Assembly: GCF_905475465.1 (NCBI RefSeq)
Contig: NC_062245.1
Coordinates: forward strand, 7,502,001 to 7,566,000
Direction: 5' to 3'
DNA: 64,000 nt
Source of the DNA: Pieris napi
Lineage: Eukaryota; Arthropoda; Insecta; Lepidoptera; Pieridae
Shown: positions 45,074 to 55,982 of the stretch, one piece after another
Position numbering within the stretch: the stretch's first letter is position 1
How the letters are laid out: each line of letters opens with the position of its first letter
Position numbers and translations under genes: made by a program
The notes under the pieces: model-generated
The model's database searches: none
Told to the model about the DNA's origin: nothing
What the model saw: only the letters and a program-made list of their open reading frames with translations

Positions 45074-45421
45074 TTTTTTTTTCGTAAGTACATTCGAATT
45101 TTGAACGTACAATAGTTGTGATATTTCTATGAAAAGGTTTAGCAGGAGAACGAAAGAACGATATTATAATTCGTCGTCTATATATCTGTGATTATATGCG
45201 CCAAAGATTTTTGTTTACGTTGCTTCTGTTAATTGGTTACTCTAAATCAAACCACAAACGTTTTTGATGTATGGAACTTATTCTCCAAGTCTCGACTTCG
45301 AATCTTACCCGAAACTGTCTCTCAGCAAAGGTTGTTTAAAAAATATTAATTACTGTTACCTGTTCTATTTATTCCTATTTGGAAATATGTTCAATGAAGT
45401 GAATATAAAAAAAATATAAAA
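45074..45421. other. Spacer between two inverted elements
   Basis: It is about 348 bp with no coding motif. It could be target DNA trapped between two independent insertions, or the unique centre of a larger composite. Confidence 0.4.
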
Positions 45422-45842
45422 ATGTGTGCGTGTACTAGGTGTACACACGTAAGAAGTGAAACTTCTTTATGACCTTATTTTTCGAAAAATGATCTACTAT
45501 ATGCAACTTTACAGAAATTGGTTAAATAAAGTTAAATGAGATAAAGTTTAACAAAAGGCTTTTATTATCATAGACATGAATACAAATACAATTATTTCAT
45601 TTTAACTTATTACTGTACTACTATGTAGTACTAAGATTATTACAGAATTTCATTAATTGTAATAGAATTATTAGTATTTCTGCAAAAAAAGCAACATGGC
45701 GCGTAACCTGCTACAAAATTTCTTCCATACGTCGATAAAGAAGTTTCACTTCAAAAGATGGCGCGTAACGGAAAAATGTGACGCGTAACAAAAATGTTAC
45801 ACTAAATTTTTTTCCAACCCCGATAAAGAAGTTTCACTTCAA
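45422..45842 (-). mobile_element. GAAGTGAAACTTC-bounded element, copy 3
   Basis: It is inverted relative to copy 2: it begins 'gtgtgcgtgtactaggtgtacacacgt', then GAAGTGAAACTTC (45453-45465), and ends 'ccaaccccgataaaGAAGTTTCACTTC' (45828-45840). An extra internal GAAGTTTCACTTC occurs at 45740-45752, followed by 'aaaagatggcgcgtaac', so this copy has a partial duplication or a nested end. Confidence 0.65.
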
Positions 45843-46619
45843 TAATATATGGACTATTAATACGTAAGAAGAAACTTGATACGTTTACTAAATTAAATCG
45901 TAAAACGATACTATGGAATTTTGACCAAGATTATATATTTTTATAACCATTAATTTTTGAATGATCAGAGGGGGTACAATTTTTTTTAATTTGGTACAGC
46001 ATATATAAAGAACAACTAATGTGACTAGAATGAATCTCTAATGATGAAACCTCCTTAATTTTAATTTAACTAAACGTAATAAATATTTGTAAATAATTGA
46101 AATGCGTCTATTTGTTACTTAAGTCCAGATAGACACAGACGTCTAATTTCAGGTTAAAAAGTAATCACAATTGTTGTTTCATCAAAATTGTTGACGGAAC
46201 TGGCGCATTTTTCATTAAGACAAATGATCCGCTAATTAGACCAATCATTGCATGACGTTAGCTATTTAATAAGAGCCTTGTATTATTGCAAATTTGAAAT
46301 CATATGTGAAACATTCCACTGTTGTTTTAAATTATAATTCCGTTTACTTGCTTACTGGTTAATGCCGTAGCCCTTGTGTGGAAGAAAGAAATGTTTTAAA
46401 AAGAAAGTTATAGTATAATCCAAGCCTCAGGTGAATACTTAAAAAAATCAGTACCGTCGGACTATCAAATATATGAAACACTCTATTTACTTATTAAAAT
46501 CTTATATCTAGAAACAAATACACAATGATTTCTACTTAATACCACGGTTCTATTTTTTTAAATAACATTTGGTTCTGCACTTCTCGCACTCATCATGTAT
46601 CTTTTTTTAGTTTTTCTCT
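45843..46619. other. Non-coding sequence, nothing recognised
   Basis: AT-rich, no feature. Confidence 0.4.
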
Positions 46620-46752
46620 TTAACTAGGGTTGCCTGGAAAAGGTCGCTGATTAGCGATAAGGCCGCCCGTTGCATCCCTTATTATTTTTATGTTTTGTGT
46701 TATTTGTGTTTCTTTTATTTTTATTGCAACGAAGTGTAAATAAATAAATAAT
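46620..46752 (+). repeat. LINE 3' tail with (AAAT)n end
   Basis: 'Actagggttgcctggaaaaggtcgctgattagcgataaggccgcccgttg' is a widespread lepidopteran LINE 3' UTR phrase (with a GCGAT...AGCGA hairpin). It ends 'gcaacgaagtgtaaataaataaataat'. Confidence 0.6.
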
Positions 46753-47257
46753 TAAAAATGAAAAATATCGCATTATATTGGGAGCAAAATATAAATGATA
46801 TCGCTTATTGCAAAATTAGATACCTCTTGAATTGAATAAGAGATGTGTGTCAAGAAAAGGCAGGTCAAAGGCAGAGGAAAATTTATTGGCTAATTTACAC
46901 ATTCTAGGAATAAAGTTACAACCTAGGACGGTTCAATGATAGGGAATGGCAATAGGCATATATATATATATATACTATATATATTATTTTTCAACATTTA
47001 TTATTAATTAATGTATTTTGTACTTATAGATAACTCCCTAATCTTTATAACCACCATGTTATGTAATAATAATTAATAAATTACTTAATTAACAACCGCA
47101 TGAACTATATTTCATAAACAGCTGCTCTGGTAATTTGGCGCATCCACGAGCGACGCTCGCTAAACAATATTGTTGGCTTAAGTTAGGTAATTCAGAGGTA
47201 CCTAGAAATTTGCTACTTACTGCTGTATGGATTGATATATGTTCATTGATCCTCATA
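46753..47257. other. Non-coding, with a TA microsatellite
   Basis: (TA)n at 46959-46985. No coding feature. Confidence 0.4.
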
Positions 47258-47672
47258 TTTTTGAAGTTATACTTCTTTTGGCGCGTTAGGGAAAAATGAT
47301 GAGAGTAAATTTTTACGATGCGCGCGCACACCGTCACAAAAACCCGACACCCGTGCACCGTCACAAAAAACCAACACCCGTACACCATCACAAAAAACCA
47401 TCACCCGCACACCGCATTTAAAATAAAATATGTCCATTTCTTAATTATGTAAAATATATTTTTTGTGATATATAAATAAACTTTATTTAACCAGATAATG
47501 CGTTATAATAAATCTTTCGTTGTATTAAACACCTTTTTACTATTTATAGTGTAGTTTTTTCTACAAATGTATTCTACAAAAGGCGAAAGATAAAAATTTT
47601 AAAAAGATTTTTGTCATGTTATTTGTATAACTTCTAACTGTTTGTGTACATAAGTACACAAACATGTTTTTT
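47258..47672 (+). mobile_element. GAAGT-x-ACTTC-bounded element, copy 4, diverged
   Basis: The left end 'atttttGAAGTTATACTTCttttggcgcg' (47263-47275) and right end 'tataacttctaactgttTGTGTACATAAGTACACAAAcatg' correspond to the ends of copies 2 and 3, with TAT instead of GAA. It contains the minisatellite at 47329-47416. Confidence 0.55.
47329..47416. repeat. 27-bp minisatellite, three units
   Basis: Three consecutive 27-bp units start CACCGTCACAAAAA..., each ending CACCCG(T/C)(G/A), then a partial fourth. Units differ at a few positions. A 100-codon frame on the minus strand crosses it, and its repetitive peptide (VYGCWFFVTVHGCRVFVTV) is a by-product. Confidence 0.75.
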
Positions 47673-47701
47673 TGCCTAGTTTCATTTCATTTATTATATA
47701 A

Positions 47702-47965
47702 TCTATATATATAAAAGAAAGTCGTGTTTGTTACAACACTTATAACTCGAGAACGGCTGGACCGATTGCCATGGTTTTTGATTTGTTGGATTTGTTTCCG
47801 TCCCGAATAGCAGAATAAGCAATAAAATATCGGATAAGTTATCGAATAACAATAAATAAATTAATTAATTTTACGAATGCAAAAACCATATGGTGCCATC
47901 TGTTGACAAAACTACGCATCATTTTACGTCGAATTCGTGTCAGTTCAAGAAATTCCGATATTTTA
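47702..47965 (+). mobile_element. Helitron 5' part, 3' end not seen
   Basis: It starts TCTATATATATAAAAGAAAGTCGTG, then 'ataactcgagaacggctggaccgattgccatgg', a recognised Helitron 5' phrase. No CTAGT terminus is found downstream within a sensible distance, so the copy is probably 3' truncated. Confidence 0.55.
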
Positions 47966-48489
47966 TATATTGTATCCAAACTTGTAAAAAAATTACCAAT
48001 AACACTTAGATAATAGATATTTTAACGACGCAAAGACAAAGACATACCAATTAGGAGTAATGTGGACATGTTGGCATCCATTAAGGAAATCACTTCCACG
48101 TTTCCCATTCTCGTGGGAAAATTAATGAAAAACCTTTGCTTATATCGAATATTCAAGTAATAAGGCTTCTTCTTTGTGAGTGCTTCCGTTAATGTAATTT
48201 GCCTAACGTAAAATACGTTGTTACAAGCAAATATCTAAATGATGGGTTTTATATATTTTATTTCATCCAGTAACATAAATTTTATTAATAAAAACAGCTT
48301 AAAAGTAACATTAAAAATCAAAATAAGTAATAAAGACAATCTAGCATCTGGTACCGCTAAACATGAAATTAAAAAAATGATGACCGTTTTTGATAATGAA
48401 AGTATTATAATAAATATTCTTTAGAATATTTTATTTGGTTCCAAACTGGTGTGTACGTCACCCTTACATGGTCAAGTATTAAAAATTAT
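47966..48489. other. Non-coding sequence, nothing recognised
   Basis: The frame at 48239-48424 is lysine/asparagine/isoleucine-rich by composition and has no motif. Confidence 0.4.
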
Positions 48490-48705
48490 ACCTTAGATTT
48501 CTGTATCTGTTTCATGATATTATGTCTAAATAGGCACCTAAAGAGCCTTCTGTGCCAGATTGCGTCGAATTTGGTTCTAAGGCATATCAATTACCTCACG
48601 ATGTTTTTCTTCTTCTTTTAGTGTTATGTGGGCATAGGAAGTAATTCCATTGGTGTATAGCCTTTGAGGGTTGAGAGGCTAAAGCTACTTCGCCAGCACT
48701 GCTAT
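48490..48705 (-). mobile_element. Diverged tRNA-derived SINE (family A)
   Basis: On the minus strand: 'agcagtgctggcgaagtagctttagcctctcaaccctcaaaggctatacaccaatgg' is the degenerate head, then 'aacatcgtgaggtaattg' and 'cttagaaccaaattcgacgcaatctg'. Box B is destroyed. Confidence 0.55.
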
Positions 48706-48858
48706 AAACGCAAAATATTCTTGCGATTAATATTTGTATGTACCACGTAGCGGAACCGTAGCTAACAGTGATGAACACGAGAGCGTCTTTAGTTTTCATT
48801 CCAGTTTGTGTTTTTTCATTCTGATTGTCAGCGATCGTTGGCAACAAGAACAGATGAT

Positions 48859-49039
48859 TATTTTACGTTTAGTATTGTCTTTGATTGACATAACCTTTAC
48901 ACATTTAAAGAAAAAACTTTTTACCGGATTAAAGTTATGTATTATAAATTTACAATTATTTAACATAATTTTAAATTTATCCGACGTTTCGCGTGCTTTA
49001 CAGCGTGCGTCACCGTTTTTCTTTAAATATTTTACGTTT
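48859..49039 (-). mobile_element. Penelope-like tail insertion with 12-bp duplication
   Basis: TATTTTACGTTT flanks the insertion (48859-48870 and 49028-49039). The insert, on the minus strand, holds 'cgctgtaaagcacgcgaaacgtcgg' and the end 'aagttttttctttaaatgtg ... gtcaatcaaagacaatact'. It is the same 3' tail as the element at 2216-2710, with all coding sequence lost. Confidence 0.72.
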
Positions 49040-49261
49040 GTTTAATACTATATTCGGTAGTAGGCACCTGATACATACGAGTAGCATTTTTTAAACTACT
49101 AAATGGTTTAATTTGAATAGACATAAAGAACTGGAATTCTAACCCTGCAAGGAGTATGAAACTTTCGTCGTCTGTTTCATTGGTAATTCTTAATAAAAGT
49201 TATTTGCCATTTCACATTTTACGGAATTATATGCTGCAGGTATTATTATTCCTTTAAGTTT

Positions 49262-49556
49262 TTTTTTTTATAGAACGGGGGGCCAACCGGCAGGAGGCTC
49301 ATCTGATGTTAAGTGATACCGCCGCCCATGGACACTCTCAATGCGAGAGGGCTCGCGAGTGCGTTGCCGGCCTTTTAAGAATTGGTACGCTCTTTTCTTG
49401 AAGGACCCTAAGTCGAATTGGTTCGGAAATACTTCAGTGGGCAGCTGGTTCCACAAAGTGGTGGTGCGCGACAAATCTGCCTTGAAAAACTCTCAGTTGT
49501 GGAACGGCAGACGTCGAGTTGATACGGGTGGAATTTCGTATTCTGTCTAAGTGTAC
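49262..49556 (-). pseudogene. Jockey/CR1-like LINE C-terminus and 3' UTR
   Basis: Minus-strand frames give TEFHPYQLDVCRSTTESF in one frame, then TTTLWNQLPTEVFPNQFDLG and SFKKRAYQFLKGRQR in another, the C-terminal end of ORF2. After that come the 3' UTR ('gagagtgtccatgggcggcggtatc', 'ggaggctcatctgatg' complement) and an A-run (T-run 49260-49270). It is the best-preserved copy of this family here but 5' truncated to under 300 bp. A short (TATATATGAGA)n repeat follows at 49557-49600. Confidence 0.7.
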
Positions 49557-49600
49557 AGTATATATGAGACTATATATGAGAGTATATATGAGACCATGTC

Positions 49601-50077
49601 AATTAGTTGAAAAAAATATAAATACAATCACAATATACCATACCAACAATTAGTCAACGGAACAAAAGCCCGCATTCGAGACGATATACCATCAAAAGGG
49701 GAACATTAATTGACCCAAGTCTATGAAACTAAGGAAACCGCAACGTCACTGTACGCAATCCATCAAGCCGTGACATACAAGATGGATCCGAGCTACTTAA
49801 ACACTCATGACGCATATATACGTATAATATAGCTACGGATATTTAGATTTCATATTTAAAGTTAGCTAATATTTACGACATCGAGTGCATTAAAATAAAT
49901 AAATGAGCTTGGATGTTACCACACAAATAAAAAATAAAATATTTCATATAAAATCATTGATAAACGTAAATGAGTGGAGGAACAATTAACTATATATATA
50001 CATTATACATAGTTAGTTATTATTATAATTTGAGTACCTTTATTTTGTATTTGTAAAAATATATATTAATTAAATAA
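49601..50077. other. Non-coding sequence, nothing recognised
   Basis: No feature seen. Confidence 0.35.
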
Positions 50078-50255
50078 TTAATAAATAATTGTCTTTTATT
50101 GACATAACTTTTACACATTTAAAGAAAATACTTTTTTACCGGATTGAAGTTATGTATTATTATAAAATTACAATTATTTTACATAATTTTAAATTTACGT
50201 ATATATAATACATAACTTCAATCCGGTAAAAAAGTGTTTTCTTTAATAAATAATT
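50078..50255. mobile_element. Penelope-like inverted tail pair with 13-bp duplication
   Basis: TTAATAAATAATT flanks it (50078-50090, 50243-50255). The left part is the tail in minus orientation ('gtcttttattgacataactttt ... ccggattgaagttatgtattat'). The right part is its inverse ('aatacataacttcaatccgg ... gtgttttcttt'). No coding sequence lies between. This is the minimal form of the inverted-tail arrangement seen at 2216-2710. Confidence 0.68.
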
Positions 50256-50399
50256 ATATTTTATTTTACCTCGAAAGGAATTTTAGATAAGTTTTTTGGT
50301 CAATTTGACATTAAACATGTATAATCTAGAATGTAACATAGGTTACTAACTAAAAAATCTAAAAAAATACTAAGCATATTTGCGCTAGTTCTTTCCATG
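50256..50399. other. Non-coding sequence, nothing recognised
   Basis: No feature seen. Confidence 0.3.
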
Positions 50400-50828
50400 A
50401 TTAAGGAAGGTTGTAGTGAACAACCCCGCCACTAGTCCACTTAACCAGCCCAGAAGTAAATTTTCGGAGTAAATTTTTGCTTGGGGCACGATTCTCCAAT
50501 CGTCATGGTGAAAATGCTTAAAAGGTGTGTATCATAACACACCTTTCAAGCATTTTCACCTTCCCAATTCCCAATTCAAATCCCTGTGGCTAACTCAGAC
50601 GTTTGCGATGGATCCGCTTCCGAAATAGCCTTAAATTCTTCGTTATCAAATTTGGTCTCCGGCCGTCCACGAAGCTTGTTCTGCAGATCGAAATTTCTAG
50701 AAGGAAATCATTGGAACCGAAAACGCACTGTATTTCCACTTCGACATTAACTTTTCGAGCCGATCCTGCAGCACTGGTGTCACGGTGGAACTCATACTCG
50801 TAAATAACGCGATGTTTTCCATTTTATA
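50400..50828 (-). pseudogene. Mariner transposase relic, internally deleted
   Basis: On the minus strand the frame near 50825 opens MENIALF. Further on it gives NKLRGRPETKFDNEEFKAIS then EADPSQTSEL, the GRPE linker region after the DNA-binding domain of mariner transposases. After a deletion, about 50400-50460 resembles the catalytic-domain region ('KILL...W...GVVHYNL'). Stops and frameshifts make it non-functional. It carries a 54-bp hairpin insertion at 50507-50560. Confidence 0.62.
50507..50560. repeat. 54-bp near-perfect hairpin inside the mariner relic
   Basis: Arms of 24 bp starting GGTGAAAATGCTT and including AAAGGTGTGT pair with ACACACCTTT...AAGCATTTTCACC, with a 6-nt loop ATCATA and one mismatch. 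Confidence 0.8.
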
Positions 50829-51577
50829 AATAGAGTGATTCAAAGAAAGAAATAAAACGGGAAAATGAAATTAATCATGGTTTACGGAAAACAAATGCAC
50901 AAGTAAATAACTGTGAAAAATTGAATTTGAAATTCGTAACGAAAGAGGAGATATTTGAGGTCAAAGTGGCCATTACGACAAAACGCCAATTTTATATGTA
51001 AGAACCTAATATATTATAAATACTGACTTGGGTAGGGTATGAACAGCTGTACTATACCTAGAGCTGAACAAATTTTCACTTGTAAATAATAAAAACAAAA
51101 AAAGGGATTTTCACATAATTTTAGTAAGAGACTCTCTCTTATATATATATTAATTAATATTTTTTAAAATCACCCTTCCTTTTGAGAAAGGTATTTGTTA
51201 TTTTATTTGTTCCTCCAATTTTAATTAAGTGTCAAGATAAGCATTCGTTATGGTACTGATAGCGTTATATTAATAACAAAAATTTGATGAAGGGGCTTTT
51301 CAAAGAATTTGCTTTATTATTTATTAAAATTTTCGTGAATTTAATTACATTATTATAATATCTAACGAAGTGTACAGAACATAATTAAATCGTGTGTTAT
51401 ATGGAGACCCGACGATTGTCTTTAACAATTTGATATTTGTTCCAATTATTTTTCGTCATCATTCATTTTACCTTAAGTAATAATAAGAAAACACACTGCT
51501 TGTTTCTTTCATTCTAATACGACAGCAATAATTATATTTTACGCACGATCGAAGGGAGACTTAAACGAGCTACTTGG
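50829..51577. other. Non-coding sequence, nothing recognised
   Basis: AT-rich, no feature. Confidence 0.4.
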
Positions 51578-52010
51578 CGAGCTGGCCTGGCGAACATCGT
51601 ACCGCCTAACAGTCGATTCTTTATTTTTTTTAAATACGTATGCTGCTGTTCGGGACACCGTGACCGGTCTAGCTAAGATAAAAAAAGAAAGTTGATAAGA
51701 CAACAAATACATTATGTCAAAAAATAAAAATTTACCTTCCCGGAACCCCTCCACTAACACTTGAACTTTATGATATGGTATTAAAGTTCAAATTGACTTT
51801 TAAGTATTATTACGAATATTATGTTTGGGAATATAGAAAAGTGTTGTTTTTAGACTTTTTCACTCAATTATTTTAATTTTTCTCTCCGTAAGAACCATCC
51901 TCGTGCTTCAAAGAATATTATAAAAAAAGAATTGGCCAAATCAGTCAAGCCGTTTTTATGTTATGTCGTGACAACGGAAAACGGGTTTCATTTTTATATA
52001 TATATAGAGA
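51578..52010 (-). mobile_element. Non-autonomous Helitron
   Basis: On the minus strand it starts TCTCTATATATATATAAAAATG (right end), with 'aaaaacggcttgactgatttggcc', and ends 'gttcgccaggccagCTCG' (left end, one base changed from CTAG). It is closely related to 29980-30404 and to 4094-4437. The frame 51539-51760 is a by-product. Confidence 0.72.
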
Positions 52011-52659
52011 TTTATAAATAAGTTCATAGTTTTATGGCGCGATCGGCAATCGTGGCATTCTCTAGTTTCAAAGGCCAAGGTTCACTTTGCGTCGCTGGGC
52101 CATGTGTGGTGTGTGTGATAATGGTGTGGTGGTAACATAAACTGTGTCTACTTAGGCTAACCAAATCAAATTGTGTAAGGCGGTACATTAGTACCGCTTA
52201 TCATCGATACATAACAGCTATTTGTTACCCCATACAAAAAAAATATATTACGATAGCCACACAAACTGGTGAAATTTCCAAGAGCGATTCGTATTCTGTA
52301 GAAGTTTCATAGATTATATGAGGTACATTTTAGAACGGTTTATAGCAACCATAACATACTGTATTTCTTAATTCACCCCAATGCATAAACTTTATTGTGG
52401 CTCTTAAACGAAACACGACATTTGGTTTTTACAGGCGCTTATGTTTTAGTGTCCTGTTGGAAAACTCGAGGACGTAACAGTTTTAACGGATCTCGTTAGT
52501 ATATTATGTTTATTTTCTAATTATCTTACATCGATTTTAGCTTTAAATAAAAGCTCTATAACGGATATAAACGCAGATTTATTTATTGGTCTTTAGATGT
52601 TTTATATAATTGTATAGTATTAGAGTACACTACAGACAGTATCAAAAATACAAATATTG

Positions 52660-52702
<43 letters not shown>

Positions 52703-53065
52703 GTTATTAGCACGTTGATATTTCTAGATTTCCCAAAATGAATTATTCCCAAAATAATTAGTTGGGACCGAAAATGAAAACACATGCTCTTTTCGCCTTA
52801 ATGCCTTAATTAGGGAATTTGCTAATTGCACTTTATACTTGTCTATGTGCACAATGGAAAATAACTAAATATTAAATTATATTTACGCTTCACGGTATTA
52901 TAATCATAAGATAATATTTGCCGACAAGTAGAAAACATGACGATAGTATTCATAAAATACTAGCTGGGCCAGTAAATTATTTCTAGTGAGAGTTGAAGAT
53001 TTTTACAGCACTTCATAGTTTAGGGGTATAAAAAATTGTTTACGACCTATAGAATATACACAAAG
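52011..53065. other. Non-coding, with long TA microsatellite
   Basis: (TA)n at 52660-52700, about 40 bp. No gene seen. Confidence 0.45.
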
Positions 53066-53257
53066 AAATATAGTTTAAAAAAACTAAAAAACACGCTTTT
53101 AAAGCACATTAAACTAAAAAGTGAAAAATAATTCCTAATTTAGGCTGAAAATGGTAATGAACAAAAAATACTGGTATTATTGTGAAAAAGTTTGGGTTGC
53201 TCGATAGACGAAAAATATGGCACAGAGCGTGTTTTTTAGTTTTTTTAAACTATATTT
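53066..53257. mobile_element. MITE-like inverted repeat with perfect 32-bp arms
   Basis: 53066-53097 (AAATATAGTTTAAAAAAAC... ending ACACGCT) is the exact inverse of 53226-53257. The interior includes 'gtgaaaaagtttgggttgctcg'. No ORF. Superfamily not assigned; 'cgagtccgaaggagtcggttacatacatacatac' just downstream may belong to a larger element. Confidence 0.6.
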
Positions 53258-55709
53258 ATTTTTTAGTTAATTTTTTTTCAGATTATTGCATTGTCATTGA
53301 TCTTTGACAGGTGAGCAAAGTTTGAATTAAATCTGTCCGTTAAAAGTGGGTCAAAATCGAGTCCGAAGGAGTCGGTTACATACATACATACATACAGGTG
53401 AAGCTAATATAAAGCGTGTAAAAATCCATAGAAATCCGGCAAAAGAGTTTACAAACACGCGAAAGTCAGAGATGTCAAAATGTTAATATCCTATTAACCT
53501 ATTATACAAGTGTCTGCCTGAAATCTATTTAATTCAACTTATTCCCGCACACGTGCAAAGAGTGCACAACTGCACAGATTTTAATAACGACCGTCTACTC
53601 GCACTAATTTATATTTTGCAAAGCACTTAATAATCGTTTGGGGCCTTGTGAGACATAACTAAAGCTTTTAACATTTTTATGAGATAGGAAAATATGACTT
53701 TTAACGGTTAAACTCCGTGTAAAAGCCGCTTGATCGAGTCTGATAAAAACGTTGTTACATCGAAATGGGCCGGATATCCTTATGGCGGTAACCCGGGTAC
53801 CCGGTTAAATGTGATATAGTACGTGTTGTGAATTTCCTAAGGTAGTTCAGGTTAACATTGAGTGTAAATTGTATTTAGAGGTTCTGGCATTCTTGAATGA
53901 TTATCGTTGATGACATTATTTAAATAAAACATAGGTTTTAGGATTACAAAAAGTAGACCGGAATTCGGTATCTGTTAATTGTCTAAGTCGATCCCAGTGT
54001 AATATAATAAATTAATTGACCTCACAGAAAATATATATAGAAAGTATGAAAGTGCTATTAAGCATACCAGTTTTTTAATTATAAGGAGCAGGGAAATGGA
54101 CTAGAGGCTCACCTTATTGACGCCGCCTGGTATCTGTTAAACAATGTCTCTAGAACAAAACCTGATCAAAGGTTCTCCTGTTATATATTTTTATTTATTT
54201 ATAAAAACACTCCTGCACTCCTAACCTAACAGGCGATCCTAATGTTTCGACGAAACAAAAAAAACTCAAACATAAGTAACTAATCAGGAAAAACAAAATT
54301 ACATAATAAAAAAATACTAGAAATTAACTAACTACTATACCTAGGCACTAACAAATAATAGAACTTTTGACAGTTCACTCAACGGACAGTGGACAATGGA
54401 CGAAAAAAGGTCCGTTAACCTATGTAATTCACGTTAATAAATTGTAATAAGATGTCATATTAAACTTTGTCGTCCATAATATTATTAGTAATATTAATGT
54501 TTATCGTTTATCAATAGAAACTGTTGTAGATAATAATTTAACACGTAAAGAATCGTTGAAACACTTTTACGCGACAATATTATATCGATTTAAATAGACC
54601 TACAGAACAAGTTACTAGAGTACGCGGAGTCTGATATCTATCTGACGATAATTGTTTCTGTATTGAATTGGTAACAATTAATTAGATTTCTAACTAAATT
54701 ATATTATTTATGCAGAAAATACCGAAAATATTGTCTAGTTTGGTTACATTTAACTATGTATTATATATACGTTATTAACTACCGATATAAATACTCTAAT
54801 AAACACTTTGTTATAATTTAGAATAATGAATAAGTCCGGAAATAAAAACGCAACCATCGCACCAACAAATACATTTAACCGATTAATAAATTTCCCGCCA
54901 CGGCAGCATGGTCGCCGTACCATTTCCTTATTATAATATCGTGCGAAATTGAATTAAGAATTCTCTCCACCCTCGTACCATGCAACAAAATAATGGCGGC
55001 GACAACGTTTTAAGTAGCAAAACTATCTCGACATTCCGCACCTAATGGACCGAGGCATTTGTTTTATTTACACAATCATTTGTTTGAGCAAATGAACGAA
55101 TATTCGTAGGAATTTCGAGCGTCGCCAGTACATGTTTTATTTTAGACTGACAATGTAAGCTAAAAAACATCGATTGCTAAGCGTCTTTACTATTTTATGC
55201 TTTAAATTCTAAATAAAAATAAAAAAAATATTATACAGTCCTAAATCTATGTGTAATAAAACTACGAAACAAAAAATATTGTTTGTGCACCGCACCTATC
55301 ATTCACATAAATGCCTTTTTAAAGCTGACTTATTGCAATAGCTCTTTCGGCGTATACTTACGAATAAATGACACTTTGGTTTTACTATTAAGATGTAATA
55401 TTTTAAGTACGTTATTCTGTTTATTTTTATAGTAATAAGACAGACATTGTATAAGTAATAAGAAAATATGCTGCGTATAGCTTTGCAATATTATTTTCGA
55501 CTTTGTTGAACAAGAACAAAGAAAGGGAGGCCACTTATGATATTTTAGTAATAGAATCCGACAAACAGGAGAAGATCAACACAAACAAGTGAAATCGAAT
55601 CGGCCGTTCTTGAGAGGAAACCTTGAAATTGGCGGCAAAAAATATACGTAAGGTATAAGCGAAACCATACATAGACAGTATAGACCGAAGGATCTTTGAA
55701 TGATATTTT
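53258..55709. other. Non-coding with crumbs of LINE tails
   Basis: A (CATA)n run at 53380-53396. 54075-54170 resembles the minus-strand LINE tail family ('ggactagaggctcacc', 'gacgccgcctgg'). 54180-54360 is AT-rich with a possible A-rich tail. No gene or intact element. Confidence 0.4.
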
Positions 55710-55737
55710 AATTTATGTTTTTTTTTTTTTTTTTTTA

Positions 55738-55982
55738 ATGGCTTTTATATGTGCCAACTGGGCACAAGGTACTTCGCCAGTGTCGTGTAGATGGAGAAGG
55801 CACGATGGAGATTGATCGGTGAAAATAATAATTAAGTTAATTTTGAATATGCACCTAAACAAAAACAAAATAGTTGCAATTCGATTGTTAGTTTTAAGAC
55901 TGCACAGACAACACAAATATGAGTGAGTAATAATACCATTATTAAATACTGTTTCCTCTTTATAATAATTTTTATATATATA
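55738..55982 (-). other. 3' UTR of the I-group LINE
   Basis: It runs from the ORF2 TAA stop (55983-55985) to the poly(A) tail. On the minus strand it ends 'gcccagttggcacatataaaagccatt' before the A-run. Such 3' ends are the recognition site for the element's own reverse transcriptase. Confidence 0.75.

Noticed and set aside
47089..47391. 100-codon minus-strand frame
   Set aside because: It crosses a 27-bp minisatellite and a mobile element end; the peptide is repetitive and has no family.
55711..55736. Long T-run as a simple repeat
   Set aside because: It is the poly(A) tail of the minus-strand LINE, directly after its 3' UTR and next to the target duplication.
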